A DNA stretch of 64,000 nucleotides from Ailanthus altissimus (GCA_946807835.1 OX327693.1:8015501-8079500); one strand, 5' to 3'; shown: positions 11,750 through 23,645, numbered from the stretch's first letter. Notes: generated by a model from the letters alone, not told the origin. A program made the numbers and translations.

Positions 11750-12310
11750 CTTTCTATTTAATCTCATTTTTAGGGCACTGAAAGAGACTAAACTTTCACC
11801 TTTAGAAATAGGAGTATCTCCTATAGCATACTTCTTTATGCTATACCTGCTAAGAATCTTATCGATATAGTTCTTTGATGATAACTCGAGGAGACCTCGA
11901 GTGCGATCTCAATATGTTTAGATCTATAATACAAAAGATACGTCCCTAATATCTTTCATCTAAAAATTCTTTGATACATTCTTTTGGTTTTGTATAATAA
12001 GCCTACATCACTGCTTACTAGTAGTATATTATCAGCATAATAAACAATGAAGATAAACTTACTCCCACTAAACTTGTTATATATAAATTCATCACTAAAT
12101 TCTCCTTAAATACAAATGGGGTAATCACTTGATAAAACTTGCGATATTATTAACGAGATGCTTGCTTGAGACTGTAAATAGACTTCTTTAATTACTGACC
12201 ATATTCTTTAGATCCCCAAACACAAATTTTTCTAGCTGCTCCATATATATTGTTTCCTTAATATCATAATTGAGAAGTATAGTCTTAACATCCATTTGAT
12301 GTAACTTAAA
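11750..12310 (-). pseudogene. copia reverse transcriptase relic
   Basis: The block carries MDVKT (about 12283-12297), KETIYME and the worn catalytic YADNILL (about 12021-12045), all on the - strand. Several in-frame stops separate these motifs. The RT fingers region continues upstream to about 12600 (KGYKQ- and NLVAKSF-like text across frames) but is too broken to translate reliably. Confidence 0.7.
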
Positions 12311-14045
12311 ATCAAAATTAGGTACAAGTTTAACAACGATTCTAAAAGTGTCTTTCTTTGATACTAGAGAGAAAATCTCTTTATAATCAATACCTTCATT
12401 CTAAGTGAAACTCTTGGCAATGAGACATGCTTTATAGCTTTTAATGTTGCCATTTAAATCTCACTTGATCTTAAATATTTATTTGTAACTAATAGGTTTT
12501 TCACCTTTAGGCAAATCGACAAGATCCCAAATGTTGTTGTTTTTCATGAATTTCATCTAATCCTTTATAGCTACAATCCACTTATGAGAATTAGAACTTT
12601 GTTGGCTTGACTGAAACTGATTTTAGTTTCTATTATATTAAACTCATATTCTTAGAGATAAATGAAATAATCATCCAAAACTATTATTCTCATTTTTCTA
12701 GTAGATCTTCTTAATGGCACTTGTTCTTGAGGTTATTAATGTTTCTCTTTGTGAATAGGAGCAAATTCTTCAATTTGAGTTGGAGGCTGCTATATATTAT
12801 CATGTATTTTCGAATCTGCGTCTTGAATAATGTTATAAAAAGGGAATCTGGTAATTTTTAATAGCACTTATAGGAAGAGAAATATATTTCTCTTTAAAAA
12901 CAATATCCCTAAACCTTATTCTCTCTACTCCTCTACCTACTACCTAGAAAAAAAAAATAACTTTATTAAGAAACTTAACATTGTTGGTCTCGAAAAAGGA
13001 TCTACTTGAGGGATTATTAAAATATTTTCCTCGACTTTTTAGAGTATCCAACAAAATAACAGCTTACTATTATTGAGTTCAGTTTCTTTTCATTAAGCTT
13101 GTATAGTCTCGTCTCAGCTGGACAATTCCAAATATATAAGTGTCAATACTAGACTTCACGTCAGTCCATAACTCATACTGGCTTTTAGATACTTATTTAC
13201 TATGAAACTCCATTAAAGATATATATTACAGTGTTTAGTGCTTCTCTCAAAGTGATACAGATAAAGAAAAATGACTAATCATACTTCTCACCATATCTTT
13301 TAGTGTACGATTTCATTTCTCATCAATACCATTCATGCTTGAATTTCCTATTAATTATGTATTGTGGGATGATGTCACACCTTTTTAAGAATTTTGTAAA
13401 TTCATGGACATTATTCATAGATCCATCATATCTGTTATAGTATTCACCACTACGGTTTGATATGGCAGTTTTAATTTTCTTGTCAAGTTAATTTTTAATT
13501 TCAACTTTGGAAACTTTAAACACATCTAGAGATTGAGACTTCTCATAAATCAAGTAAGGTATCCGTAGTAAGAATAGTAGTTAATGAATGTAATAAAATA
13601 CTATTGGCCATTCTAAAAAGTCATAGAGAATAGTCCACAAATATTAGTATGTATTAGTTCTAAAATGTTATAGCTCTTATTGACACTTAACTCTCAATTA
13701 GTTGTTTATTTTTTCTTAATACGCTCAATACAAAAAAGAGCTATTAAATTAAAGGAATTAAGAATCTCATCTTATATAAGTTTTTTTTAATTCTCTATTT
13801 AGAGATATGTCATAATATAGTAGAATTCTCTTCAGTTAACTTTCGCTTGTACCAAATTTATTAACATACAATAATTCATTAAAAGTATCATAAATAGCCA
13901 ATTTATAAAGACTATCAATCAGAGAACCAGTACCAATAAGATTTAAATTTTAATAGAGACTAAACTTATAGTTTTTGAATGAACAAGAATATACTGATTT
14001 GTTCAAACTAGAACAGAAATTACATTCCATCTAAATGGCGGTACA

Positions 14046-14239
14046 TAATAAGTCTTATCTAAATTTAAATAATTGTTTTGTCTCTAATTGTAATTTAAAC
14101 AATTCTATTACTGCTATAAGAGCTATGTTGCCATTTCCTATATAATAAGTCTTATCTAAATTCAAATAATTTTTTTGTCTCTAATTGTAATCTAAACAAT
14201 TCTATTACTGCTATAGGAGCTAGGTTGCCATTTTCTATA
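14046..14239 (+). repeat. 97-bp tandem duplication
   Basis: Two head-to-tail units (14046-14142 and 14143-14239) start TAATAAGTCTTATCTAAAT and end TTGCCATTT(C/T)CTATA. They differ at only a few positions. The duplication lies within the decayed copia region D, between its integrase and gag traces. Confidence 0.85.
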
Positions 14240-15150
14240 TAAATCCATCTTTAAGCATCAATTGACAATCGGCTCTTTAGAAAACTTTGTATATACATAT
14301 TTATGTGAATAGTTGCACATGTATCTACCCACCAAGTGTGTTTGGGTATAAAAGCTAAATTAACATCAATACAAATAAAGTTGAGATGTGTACATTTATT
14401 GTATGTTATATGGAGTACTTGGGATAATCCATCTTAATATGACCAACCTTCTTGTAGAAGAAATAAGTTATGACCGATTCTTACTTCTTTCGACTTATTT
14501 TGTGAAGTCCTTATTGTTGTTTCCTTCCTTTATTCTTTTTTCTTTTCTTATTGGTAACTTTATCTTGAGATGTAATTGTTAAATGAGCATTTGCAATCTT
14601 TTCTTATTTTAATCTATCTTCTTCTTGCACACAATATTAAATGAGCTCATTAAGAGTCCATTTATCTTTTTGGATGTTATAACTCTCCTTAAATTGACAA
14701 TATTGTATAGGAAGAGAAATCAAAACCAAATGCATGAGTAAGTCTTTAGACAACTTTAATTTTAATGCTTGTGGTTTAGAAGCAAGATTAGACATTTACA
14801 TGATGTACTCTCTTAAATTTTCTTTGCCACTATACCTCAGTGAAGTAAGGTTAGCTAATAACATACTTATTTCAACCTTTTTGTTTTTGGCAAAATGGTG
14901 TTCAATTTCCTCAAAGAATATTTTAGAATTTTCCTCTTCAGTGCCTTTAGTATCTCTTAGTCCTTTTAATCCTCAGTAGAACTTAATAAATGAGAGCAAA
15001 AGGTCGTTCTATCCATAGCAGACAGTCAAGATCCATACATCCAAGAACAATCATGATGTTCTTTTTCAATCCTTAAAGCTTGTGCCGTTTAACATCTGAT
15101 AGAATTTATGTTTGCAGATATAAAAGAAGAGAAACTAACATATAACACAT

Positions 15151-15649
15151 AAAAAAAAAGCTCACAATTATAATCATATTATGAACTAAAGTATATACAC
15201 ATGACATAAGTAAAGATATAAAAGTGGGCTCTATCATGAGATACTTAGCACAATATTGATATTTAGTCTTCGAATAAAAATATTAATTATAAGTGATACT
15301 TTTAATGCAATAATCAAATATTGATAATAAATCCTGTCAATTAATAAGTCTTTTATTAGACTCCCTTATTGTATGAATGAAAACTTGATAGTGATTACAC
15401 ATTTATTATTACAAAAAATTTTATTGTTTAATAAAAAACTAATCTTTTTTTGAACTGATTATTTTCTACTTTAATAATAAGCATATTCATTTTAATATTT
15501 CAAAACAAATAAGTTTACATAATAGAAGTTACTTTAATAATATATTATTTTGATTAATTCATATCAAAATGTAAAATAATTAGTGTAAAGATTAAAAGAA
15601 ATAAAAATACCCACAAATAAAAAAATGTAGTGGAAGCAAATCTTTTTGT
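15151..15649. other. AT-rich spacer
   Basis: I see no gene. The 3' LTR or 5' leader of the decayed element D could lie here, but no terminal motif or primer-binding site is recognisable. Confidence 0.4.
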
Positions 15650-16350
15650 TTCCCCAGCTTCTTTCTAATTTGATACGCCAAATCTTTTCAGATGTATAGT
15701 GAAAGCACTTTTTGTGGAGACTTTTGATGACCTTGCCAAACAAGATTAATAAAATCAACCATCGAATTCAAATGGGACCAATCAAGATTCCAAATCGAAA
15801 GCCTCCATTAAGTTAACTGTTAATACTCATTATTAATATCTTTAATCTTTCCTCTTTCAATAAAATATGGTTTAGTCCGAAACTTCAAATCTTTAAGTAT
15901 CTACATCATTTTCACATTGGATATATTGTGCAGTCAATTTTTGAACAAAATTATTTATTGTAATGTCTTTCTCTATAAAATTATTTAATTAAAGACTAAT
16001 ATAACGAAAGACTCTTCAACTGTTAAGCATTTTAAGGATTTTTGGAGATACTATCTTTTTCTAAAAAATTAAAAATAAAAATGAAATTGAAGTCGTTTTA
16101 AAACTAAAGTCCAACACCAGGCATATGCATGCAATCCTCGACAAGGGAATATATTTTCTTTTGTAAAAGAGGTTTTTAGATTCCTCATTGGCACCAGAAG
16201 TTAAAGTAATTATATTTAATTTTGATACCTGTCATTATTATATTCAGTTTTAGATACAGAACTGAGTCTGTAGGTTGGAAACAACCAAACAAAAGTAATA
16301 CACATTAATGCCGCGTTATCATCTTTTCAAAGTTCAATAATTCTTGAGTT
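15650..16350 (+). repeat. repeated NAC-flank segment, copy B
   Basis: The first part (15650-15935) matches copy A at 9150-9435. The later part (about 16195-16345) matches 55940-56060: TTAATTTTG-TACC, then GGTTGGAAACAACCAAACAAA-GTAA-ACACATTA and ATCA-CTTTT-AAAGTT-AATAAT. Downstream, after two LTR insertions, comes a NAC exon-1 remnant. This is the same order seen upstream of the intact NAC gene, so the block looks like the upstream flank of a duplicated NAC locus. Confidence 0.75.
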
Positions 16351-16608
16351 AGTTAATTTGCTTTGAATTTGCAATGCATAAATTTTTTTCATAAAAGTGG
16401 AGTTTCTGAATTTGAATTCCTTTCTTTATATTAAAAAAATATTTTAGTTAATTATTGTACGTTGTTATTATATATATACATACACTCTATCTCAAATACA
16501 AACGGTTGCATTTTTGCTTATTTTTAATTAAATTAACATTGATGCAAGTGTTAAATTTTAGATAAAAATAAGCGTTCGTATTTTAATAAATTGCAAACGT
16601 CTACATTT

Positions 16609-16613
<5 letters not shown>

Positions 16614-16644
<31 letters not shown>
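16614..16644. repeat. (TA)n microsatellite
   Basis: About 31 bases of uninterrupted TA repeat, directly left of the truncated solo LTR. Confidence 0.95.
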
Positions 16645-16650
<6 letters not shown>

Positions 16651-16682
16651 TTATACTACTATTACTATTATTATTTGAAGGT

Positions 16683-17351
16683 ATACAGTTACCCAAAATA
16701 TGGCCCAGCACCGCGGCTCTCAGGGCCTGAACGCTGCAACGCTCAGTCTAGAAACCCAGCACCGTGGCGCCGGGCTCGACTTGCTCAGTGCCACGGCACC
16801 AAAGTAGCAGAAAGTCCATTTTTTATTTGAATTTTGAGTTTTAGGAAGTTTTTTACTTTCAAAATAAGTAGACTCTTACTGTAACAAAGAATAGGGTTAA
16901 TAGGCATGAAATAAACCCTATATAAACACTTGTAAACCTTTTACTTGACATTAAGTATTAAGAGAGACTCTAAGAGAAGCGAAAAACCGAGTAGATATTA
17001 AGTACTTGTGTGCGCAAGGGTGAAACCATTGTTTGAGTATTCATTGCTTGTGGTAGAGCAAGAGTTCACTAAACATTAAGTCTTTTTGATGGTTTTTCAT
17101 TGGGTTTTCCTTGTAAAATCTCTAAGGAGTTAATAACAGAAGCTAAGATCTTTGGTCCACTATAGACGTAGGCAATTTGCTGAACCACGTAATTAATTGT
17201 GTTGTAATCTTTATTTTCTACTGAATTCTTTCTAATTTTCTTGATATACAGGTTATTTCGCTACGTATAGAGGCTAGGGTTCAAGGTTGAACTTAAGATT
17301 ATTCGCTTTAACCTAATCTCAAGAAAGAGAAGGGCGATTCTTCCTTCAACA
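16683..17351 (+). repeat. 5'-truncated solo LTR of the B family
   Basis: In + orientation this matches the reverse complement of element B's LTRs: the GC-rich motif cluster at 16705-16805, TATATAAA at 16919-16926, ACACTTGTAAAC, the CCACGTAATT leader block, and a terminal GGGCGATTCTTCCTTCAACA ending at 17351. Compared with the 766-787 bp B LTRs it lacks roughly the first 120-150 bases. No internal sequence adjoins it. No target duplication is visible, as expected for a truncated copy. Confidence 0.8.
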
Positions 17352-17399
17352 ATTAATTATAATGTATAAATAATATAAGTGATCTAATAGAAATTTTAC

Positions 17400-18293
17400 A
17401 TATCTTAATGCACACTTATTGATAATTTAGCACTTTAAAAATTTAGCGTATGAGAAAGACTTTGATCATAAGTAAATAATAATTAAAAAAGATAACTCAC
17501 ACAATAGAGATAAACAACCATACATAAGACATAAGAATTATATGGTTTAGTAACTGCTTATGTGCAAGGTGAATCATAAGATCGTCTTTTATTACTCAGA
17601 TCAAAAAGATCTCCCATAAGAAATTACCAAAAAAATACAATAATAGACGAGCTCTCAAAAAGATTTATTAGTACTCTCTTACACATATAATATTTCAGTG
17701 CTCACTATATGACACTCTCTTTCCCACTCAAGCACCTTTTAAGCATTGTATTCTCTTTCTCTTGTTGTTTGTTTTAATGCTCGACTTATCAAATGGCTTT
17801 GGGTTTATATATGATTAACATCTCTAGAAGCTATATATCTTGTTAGAATAGGAGTTTACGCATAAAAAAATTCAAAACCAACTTAAACTAATTGAAAATA
17901 ACTTAAAATGAAAGTTTTCCAAAGGTTGGCACTGCAGCACTGCTACGTTTAGTATGTTGAAGCATGTTGTTGTAGCCTGAACTCGCTAGAGACTATAACC
18001 TCAAGCCCTGGAACCTCTTTTGTTGTGCTTGAAGCCCCTTTTTACTTTGAACTTTTGACTTTTCGTTGTCACCCTTTTTTTGTCAATTCAATACAATCTT
18101 AATCACGTGTCAACTCTTTATTAATCTCCAAGTATTAATGATCTTCAAATACAATTTTAAATCACTAAATTTTAATATCATATACAAATTCAACCATTAA
18201 AAGTTTATGAATTTGTGATTATAGAAATAGTCTAAAGATGATCACACTTCTAGATTATTGTTGAAGTCTTGAATTTGTATCCCTCCTCCTCAA
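17400..18293 (-). repeat. LTR relic on - strand with polypurine tract
   Basis: Read in reverse, a polypurine tract (TTTGAGGAGGAGGG, 18281-18293) is followed by an LTR-like body. The body contains ATTTAGTGATTTAAAATT, GGCTTGAGG, a GCAGTGCTGCAGTGCC motif, AAGTTGGTTTTGAATTT, ACTCCTATTCTAAC and a TATATAAA-type promoter. The same phrases occur in the + orientation at 7562-8389. It is most likely the 3' LTR of an otherwise lost copia element. The left end is uncertain. Confidence 0.5.
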
Positions 18294-18447
18294 ATTAAAA
18301 GGACAAATATTATTATTATTTTTCTCTTATATTCTTTTTTTCTTTTCTATTACATTTTGGATTTTCAATCTCTTTTCTGTATACATATAAGACCTATGGA
18401 AGAAAAAGCATCAATCAGTTAATGTTTTATCATTAAAAGATTCTAAT

Positions 18448-18620
18448 ATGCCCAAAATGATACCAAACAGGGTTCAGGTTCAATCCCACTGATGATGAAC
18501 TTATCCAAATACTTGAACATAAAGCATCTGGGCAAGAAATGTCTCTTCATATCAATTTCATTGTTGAAAGAAACGTTTATGATCATGCACCAGAAGATCT
18601 TCGATGTGTGTTGATAAGCT
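18448..18620 (+). pseudogene. NAC transcription factor exon-1 fragment
   Basis: The segment is nearly the same as exon 1 of the intact NAC gene at 61983-62130. After an ATG at 18457 aligned with the functional start, an extra A near 18465 shifts the frame. The NAC subdomain A text (GFRFNPTDDELIQILEHK) and the FIVERNVYDHAPEDL block then read cleanly in the new frame. The donor position is preserved (CGAT|GTGTGT at 18605/18606), and the start of the intron is still similar (AGCTTCTTCTTCC). Similarity also continues upstream into the promoter-like region (about 18350-18447). Exons 2 and 3 are absent: the Mutator-like element (ii) starts at 18713. Confidence 0.85.
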
Positions 18621-19275
18621 TCTTCTTCCTTTGCTCTTACCTTATCTTTATATTTTATAATCGTATTCATTTAATGCGTGCGATACTTTATTTGATCTCG
18701 TTTTCTTTTTATAGAAAAATGATATTTTAGTTTCTAATTTTATAAATATATACAAATTTAATTCCGTATATATATATATATTATGTTAATCTTTGTCATT
18801 AAAATGATTTTGTTAAATGAATAATTTTTAATTGTTTGTTTTTACTGTAATACCCTTAATGTAACACATGAATCTCCAAATAAAAAATTAAATAAAATAT
18901 TTTTTATTTCTCTCCATCCCAATTTTTAATTTTTTCTTTCTCTCCACTCCAATTTTTAAAATTGGAAAATTAATATATTAGAATTCATAATGTTTAAAAT
19001 AATCCATATTGTTTTGGTATAACAAAATTTAACAAAAGATAAAAAAAAATTTATGAATTCTCTTTATTTTTTTTAATATAAATGTTAATTAAATAGCTAG
19101 TTATTAAAAAAAAAAAAGCCATAGGGGACTTCATCCATGCAAGGAAGGGTGAATGAAAAATAAGTATTATATACAAATCGGCCATATATTTTATGCAATA
19201 TTCCGATAAACATAGTGCAACATGTGAGCAAAATAGCCACTAAAAATCCTCAACATCACTATCTAGCGTATAGAT

Positions 19276-19380
19276 AGAGCAATGACAAGAAGAAGCTGCT
19301 GAGGAGCTTAGACAGCGAAACCTATCCACTTGTGTCAATAATATAGCTTCGATGGTTTCGACCGAAGGGATGCTCGAATC
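19276..19380 (+). other. coding-like fragment inside TIR element (ii)
   Basis: One + frame reads AAEELRQRNLSTCVNNIAS then MVSTEGMLES before a stop. The composition (charged, helix-prone, few Asn/Lys/Ile homopolymers) differs from the AT-rich surroundings. It looks like a captured exon piece. I do not recognise the parent gene. Confidence 0.3.
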
Positions 19381-19659
19381 TTATTAGCTTTAGCAATTTC
19401 TGAATCTGCATGGTCAGTTCCATCATCCAAAGCAATATGAAATATTTTAAATGTACTAATCTAATAAATTTTATCATGTATATATTTTTCTTAAAAATTG
19501 GTAGGCAAATGAGACTGTTCGTAGAAGTCCACCTTTTGTTTCCTTTGTCTCCAAATGAGACTCACACGAGGTCGGTCTCTGTCCCTTTTCATCCCTCTCT
19601 CAGATCGCAAGTTAACATAATCTGTTAAAAAAAATCTAAAGTTGAGAGTACGTTTTAGA

Positions 19660-19800
19660 AGTGTGCTTGAATATGCAGAGTCAATCTTCTTAAACATCAG
19701 AGATGCGAAAGCAATGGCAGATACAGTTCAGATGCGACCAGAAAAATGTTTGCATTTGGTGGAAGCCTCATTGAGTCACTCTTGTTTGCATTTGGTCTAG
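19660..19800 (+). other. second coding-like fragment inside TIR element (ii)
   Basis: A + frame of about 45 residues contains LEYAESIFLNIRDAKAMADT and VQMRPEKCLHLVEAS, ending TAG near 19800. Both fragments lie in the cargo on the same strand, so they may be successive exons of one captured gene. No domain is recognised. Confidence 0.35.
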
Positions 19801-20064
19801 ATTAGTAAGAATATGATTTTATTGATGAAGCTTACTGAAGAGAGAGATCAGAAAGGGAGGAAAACATATTTAAGTACTTTTTTATTCTAAAAACAAATCT
19901 TTACACAAAATAATTTTAAAAATAGAGATTAATGTGATATATATTAAAACATGAGAGATTAAGTTATTATATATTTATAAATCAAGAATGAAAATATTAT
20001 TTTTCCCTTTAAAAACACACACATATATATTTATAGCTCATGGCTTTAACGATATAAATTTTAT

Positions 20065-20306
20065 AAAAAAAAATGTTAGTTTCATCTTTGATTTAATTGA
20101 TATATTAACTTAATTTTTATATGTTTTTTTCATAAATAATCAGTTAGTCTTTTTATGAATCTTTTTGATTATTTTTTATTATCATTTTCATCATTGAATA
20201 ATAACAATTTTCATACCTATAAAGACTAACTAAATATTTATAAAAATAAAATAAGAATTAAATTGATATATATTAATTAAATTAGGATGAAGTTGGTATT
20301 TTTTAA
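20065..20306. mobile_element. small foldback MITE
   Basis: The left arm (20065-20158) and right arm (20213-20306) are inverted copies sharing TTTAATT-ATATAT-AACTTAATTTTTAT-like text and ending inward in AGTTAGTCTTT / AAAGACTAACT. The loop is about 55 bases and there is no coding capacity. The outer ends resemble those of the Mutator-like elements nearby, so it may be a short relative of them. Confidence 0.6.
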
Positions 20307-20550
20307 ATTTATAATGACTAATATAATTGTGCATATATATATTTAAAAATTTTAAAAATTAATCACCGAATAATTATTTTACACTTTATTAAAGATTTAA
20401 ATTTATAAAATATAAATAATAAACAAAATTTGAAAATATAGAATTGAAGGCATCATATTGTTCATATGATAAAAAATAAAGTTCTATAAAATATATTCAG
20501 ACAATAAATTTATTAAATAAATTAATAATTATAACATATATTATAAAATT

Positions 20551-20833
20551 TGTTGAGGGAAGAATCGCTATTCTCCCTTTTAAGGTTATGTTGAAAAGAA
20601 AAATTTTAAGTTCAACTTAGAATTCTAATCTCTTTACACAACGGAATAATTTGTTTATCAAGTAAAATAGTAAGAATTCAAAGCAGAATATAAAAGAGCA
20701 CAATACAATTTTACGTGGTTCGGCCAATTGCCTACGTCACGGTGGATCCAAAGATCCTAGCCTCTCTTATTAACTCCCTAGAGATTTTATAAAGAAAATC
20801 CAATGAAGAATCCTTAAAATGGCCTAATGTTTA
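20551..20833 (-). repeat. element B 3' LTR, distal part
   Basis: On the + strand it starts TGTTGAGGGAAGAATC and runs to the insertion point of C. It includes the conserved leader block with ACGTGGTTCGGC and the TAACTCCCTAGAGATTTTA segment, which match 28353-28625. It ends with GTTTA (20829-20833), the left copy of C's target duplication. Confidence 0.92.
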
Positions 20834-21613
20834 TGTTGAAGCGGAAGCACACAAACAAGCTAAATAATTCATCCAAGTAATATAATAATGCAAAATAAGT
20901 TATTAAAAATAAAAGAGAGAAAGGATAGAAAAAGAACACACAAAGAATTACGTGGTTCGACAACTTGCCTACGTCAACGGCGGATCAGGATCACACTCTT
21001 CTTATTATGAATCACAATGCAACCACAAAGTATGCCTATTACAAGAAAGATCACAAAGAAAACTCTCTCTTACTCTTTAGGGATTTTCTCTCACAAAGAA
21101 CCACTAAGAATAATCACTAAGATTATTGTTGATCACCAAGATCTCTCTAAGATCACAAAGATCTCACTAACTTTATCACAAAGATTGTCAAGATCACAAA
21201 GATGTGTTTACAAGTTAATTGATAGCCTTTATATAGGCCTTGGGACGTTTTAGGTATTCCCTATATGTGTGGGAGTCATATTAGGGAGTCCTAGAGCAAG
21301 TGGGAGACGAAATTAGGAAGTTTCCTAATTTTGGGATACTGTTCCCGCGTTCAACGCTGCAGTGCTGGGATCTCGTCGCTCCAGCGCTGGCGTACTTCTG
21401 CTGAGCGCTGCGGTGCTATCTTTCTGGCGTTGCGGCGCTGAGTGTTCTATTCTGGTGCCGCAGCACCCACTTCTGGTCACCGCAGCGCTGGTCGCATGGT
21501 GCGCTTTCTCATTTTTCGCCTCCTTTCACGTCCGTCTTCGATCCGTGTGCACCCTACACACTTGGCTTGATCCCCAAATCATATTCCAATAATTTTTAAT
21601 CAATATTCTCACA
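20834..21613 (-). repeat. 3' LTR of element C
   Basis: 780 bp, reading TGTGAGAATATTG...CTTCAACA on the - strand. It carries the GC-rich U3 motif array (about 21350-21510), a TATA box (21228-21235 in reverse) and the repeated CTTTGTG leader. It is about 90 bp longer than its sister LTR, mostly because its GC-rich array has extra units. Confidence 0.95.
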
Positions 21614-21616
21614 AAT

Positions 21617-21625
21617 CCCCTCCTT
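21617..21625 (-). other. polypurine tract of element C
   Basis: In reverse it reads AAGGAGGGG, three bases from the LTR start. It is the expected primer of plus-strand synthesis. Confidence 0.8.
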
Positions 21626-21682
21626 GATTCAAAATTATTCATAAAATAAATCGATCTCTCATTTTCGCATCTTTGGTCATCC

Positions 21683-23645
21683 TTACAAAGTAGTGACTCT
21701 GGTTAAGTTCTTGCATAGGACGAACTTAACCGAGGGCAATGGCTTAGTCAACATATCAACAGGATTTTTAGATGACGCTATCTTTGTCAAACTAACTTCA
21801 CCACTTTGGACATTCTCACGAATGTAATGGAGCCTCACATCAATGTGTTTCGACCTCTTATGGAACACTTGATGCTTGCTTAGGTGTATGGCACTCTGGC
21901 TGTCACAGTATACACCGGTGTTTACATCTTTATGAGCCAATATCTCCGCGCATATGTCTTTTAACCACACGGCCTCCTTTATAGCTTCACCAACAGCTAT
22001 GTACTCTACCTCTATGGTAGAAAGTGCAACCATATATTGTAGAACTGATCTCCAACACACACTACACCTAAACACTGTAAATACGTAGCCCGTCAACGAT
22101 CTTCTCTTGTCAAGATCACCTGCATAATCTGAGTCTACGTACCCTCTTACCATTTCATTGCTGTCCTCGTCCCTCTTATACACCAACTCGTGATTCGACA
22201 TTCCCTTGAGATATCTCAGAATTCACTTTACTGCAAGCTAGTGATCTTTACCCGGATTCGCCATGTATCTACTCACCACACTCACAGCCTGTGCTATGTT
22301 TGGTCTTGTGCAAACCATTGCATACATGATGCTCCCCACAGCACTTACATACGGTACTTTGCTCATCTGCAGTTTCTCATCCTCGGATGTCGGCGACTGT
22401 GCTGCTGACAGTCTGAAATGCATGGCCAAAGGAGTAGAGACAGCCTTCGCGTTTGACATACCAAACTTCTCTAGAATTTTGACTATATATCGCTGTTGGG
22501 ACAAGAAGATAACATCTCTTCTTTCCCTCACAATGTCCATACCCAAAATTCTCTTCGCTGCTCCCAAATCCTTCATTTCAAACTCGCCACTTAACTGCTT
22601 CTTGAGCTTTTGTATTTCTTCCATATTCTTACATGCGATCAACATATCATCGACGTATAGAAGCAAATACATCATCCTACAACTCATGTTCTTGAAGTAC
22701 ACGCATCCATCATACTTGCTCCTACTAAAGCCACAAGCCATCATAAACTCATCAAATCTCCTATACCACTGTCTAGGTGATTGCTTTAACCCGTATAATG
22801 ACTTCTTTAGCAAACAAGCATGATCTTCTTTACCGGGCTCCTCAAACCCTTGCGGCTGTGCCATGTATATTGTTTCTTCGAGTTCTCCATGTAGAAAAGC
22901 TGTCTTTACATCCATCTACTCTAAATGTAAATCAAGGTTTGCACACATAGCTAACAAAATCCTAATAAATATGTGCTTGACAACTGGAGAGAATATCTCA
23001 TGAAAATCGACTCTCTCTCTGAGTAAAACCTTGTGCTACTAACCTAACCTTAAATCTCATAGGCTCAATCCCTGGTATCCCCTCCTTCACCTTATACACC
23101 TACTTGCACCCGACTAGCTTCTTTTGAGGTCTCTCCACCAACTTCCAGGTATTGTTCTTCTTAAGAGAACAAATTTCTTCTTTCATGGTCTGCTGCCATT
23201 CTTTCTTGTTTTCACTCTTCATAGCCTCACCATATGTTCTAGGCTCATCATACTCAAGAGTGTAAACAGAAAAAGCATGATCAATTAAGTCTACTTGTAC
23301 ATACCTGACTGGTGGGTTAATCGTTCTCCTTAGCCTGTCTCTAGCAAGCTGGTACTCTTCAAGTTCCAGCTCAGGAGTTCTAGTCTTCTTTTGGGTGGAC
23401 TTGGAGGAATACGCCGGTGTTTTTGGTTCATCTTCAAGGATTTCCTTATTGAAGTGTTGATCTGGGGGCATATCAGATCCGTTTTCAGACGCTACTTCTA
23501 CTTCTATTGACTCGGGTGCTGAGTTTTCCTTGGTCACAGGTTCTTCTTTCTCAACTACTTGGGAGGTTTTCAACATCGTCATCTCATCGAACGTCACATC
23601 ATGGCTTATGATACTCCTTGGCGGTGTTAAGTCTTTACACCACAC
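21683..23645 (-). pseudogene. element C reverse transcriptase and RNase H
   Basis: From about 23645 downward the - strand reads the IN-RT linker, then RT (EYQLARDRL, EWQQTMKEEI, WKLVERPQKK, MDVKTAFLHGELEE at 22915, LLKKSLYGLKQSPRQWYRR, catalytic YVDDM). RNase H follows (VDSDYAGDLDKR, IEVEYIAVGEA, DSQSAIHLSKH, VDMLTKPLPS) and ends at 21683. The active-site Asp pair of RT is intact. Stops interrupt it at 23100-23102, 22916-22918, 22238-22240 and 22223-22225. Element A has Trp at three of these positions (GCK-W-VYK, DH-W-LAVK, VK-W-ILRY), so those are Trp-to-stop changes. It would have made cDNA from the element RNA. Confidence 0.93.

Larger units (their letters stand above)
10690..15150 (-). 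mobile_element. highly decayed Ty1/copia internal region (D)
   Basis: Read on the - strand, gag-like sequence lies at about 14500-15100, integrase-like text near 13000-13600, and RT from about 12300 down to 11750. RT is recognisable from MDVKTILLNYDIKETIYM (starting about 12297) and from Y-A-D-N-I-L-L near 12021-12045, a worn form of the catalytic YVDD motif whose second Asp is now Asn. Sequence like SFVLRSKH (ILGIK block) follows. Stops and frameshifts occur every few codons, so this is much older than elements A and C. I could not fix the LTRs. Gene order gag-IN-RT places it in copia, and it would no longer make any protein. Confidence 0.7.
18713..20008. mobile_element. Mutator-like TIR element (ii) with coding-like cargo
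   Basis: The left end (GAAAAATGATATTTTAG..., from 18713) and the reverse complement of the right end (GGGAAAAATAATATTTTCAT..., from 20008) run in parallel for about 250 bases, sharing AATTTTATAAATATATA and pyrimidine-rich inner blocks. The inner right arm (CTTCATCAATAAAATCATATTCT in reverse) matches the left arm of element (iii) at 34320-34350, so they form one family. No transposase is visible. The cargo at about 19130-19810 is richer in GC than the arms and holds short coding-like frames. I saw no convincing 9-bp target duplication. Confidence 0.55.

Noticed and set aside
22263..22823. 186-residue + strand frame
   Set aside because: It is exactly antisense to the element C reverse transcriptase and exists only because that frame is open.
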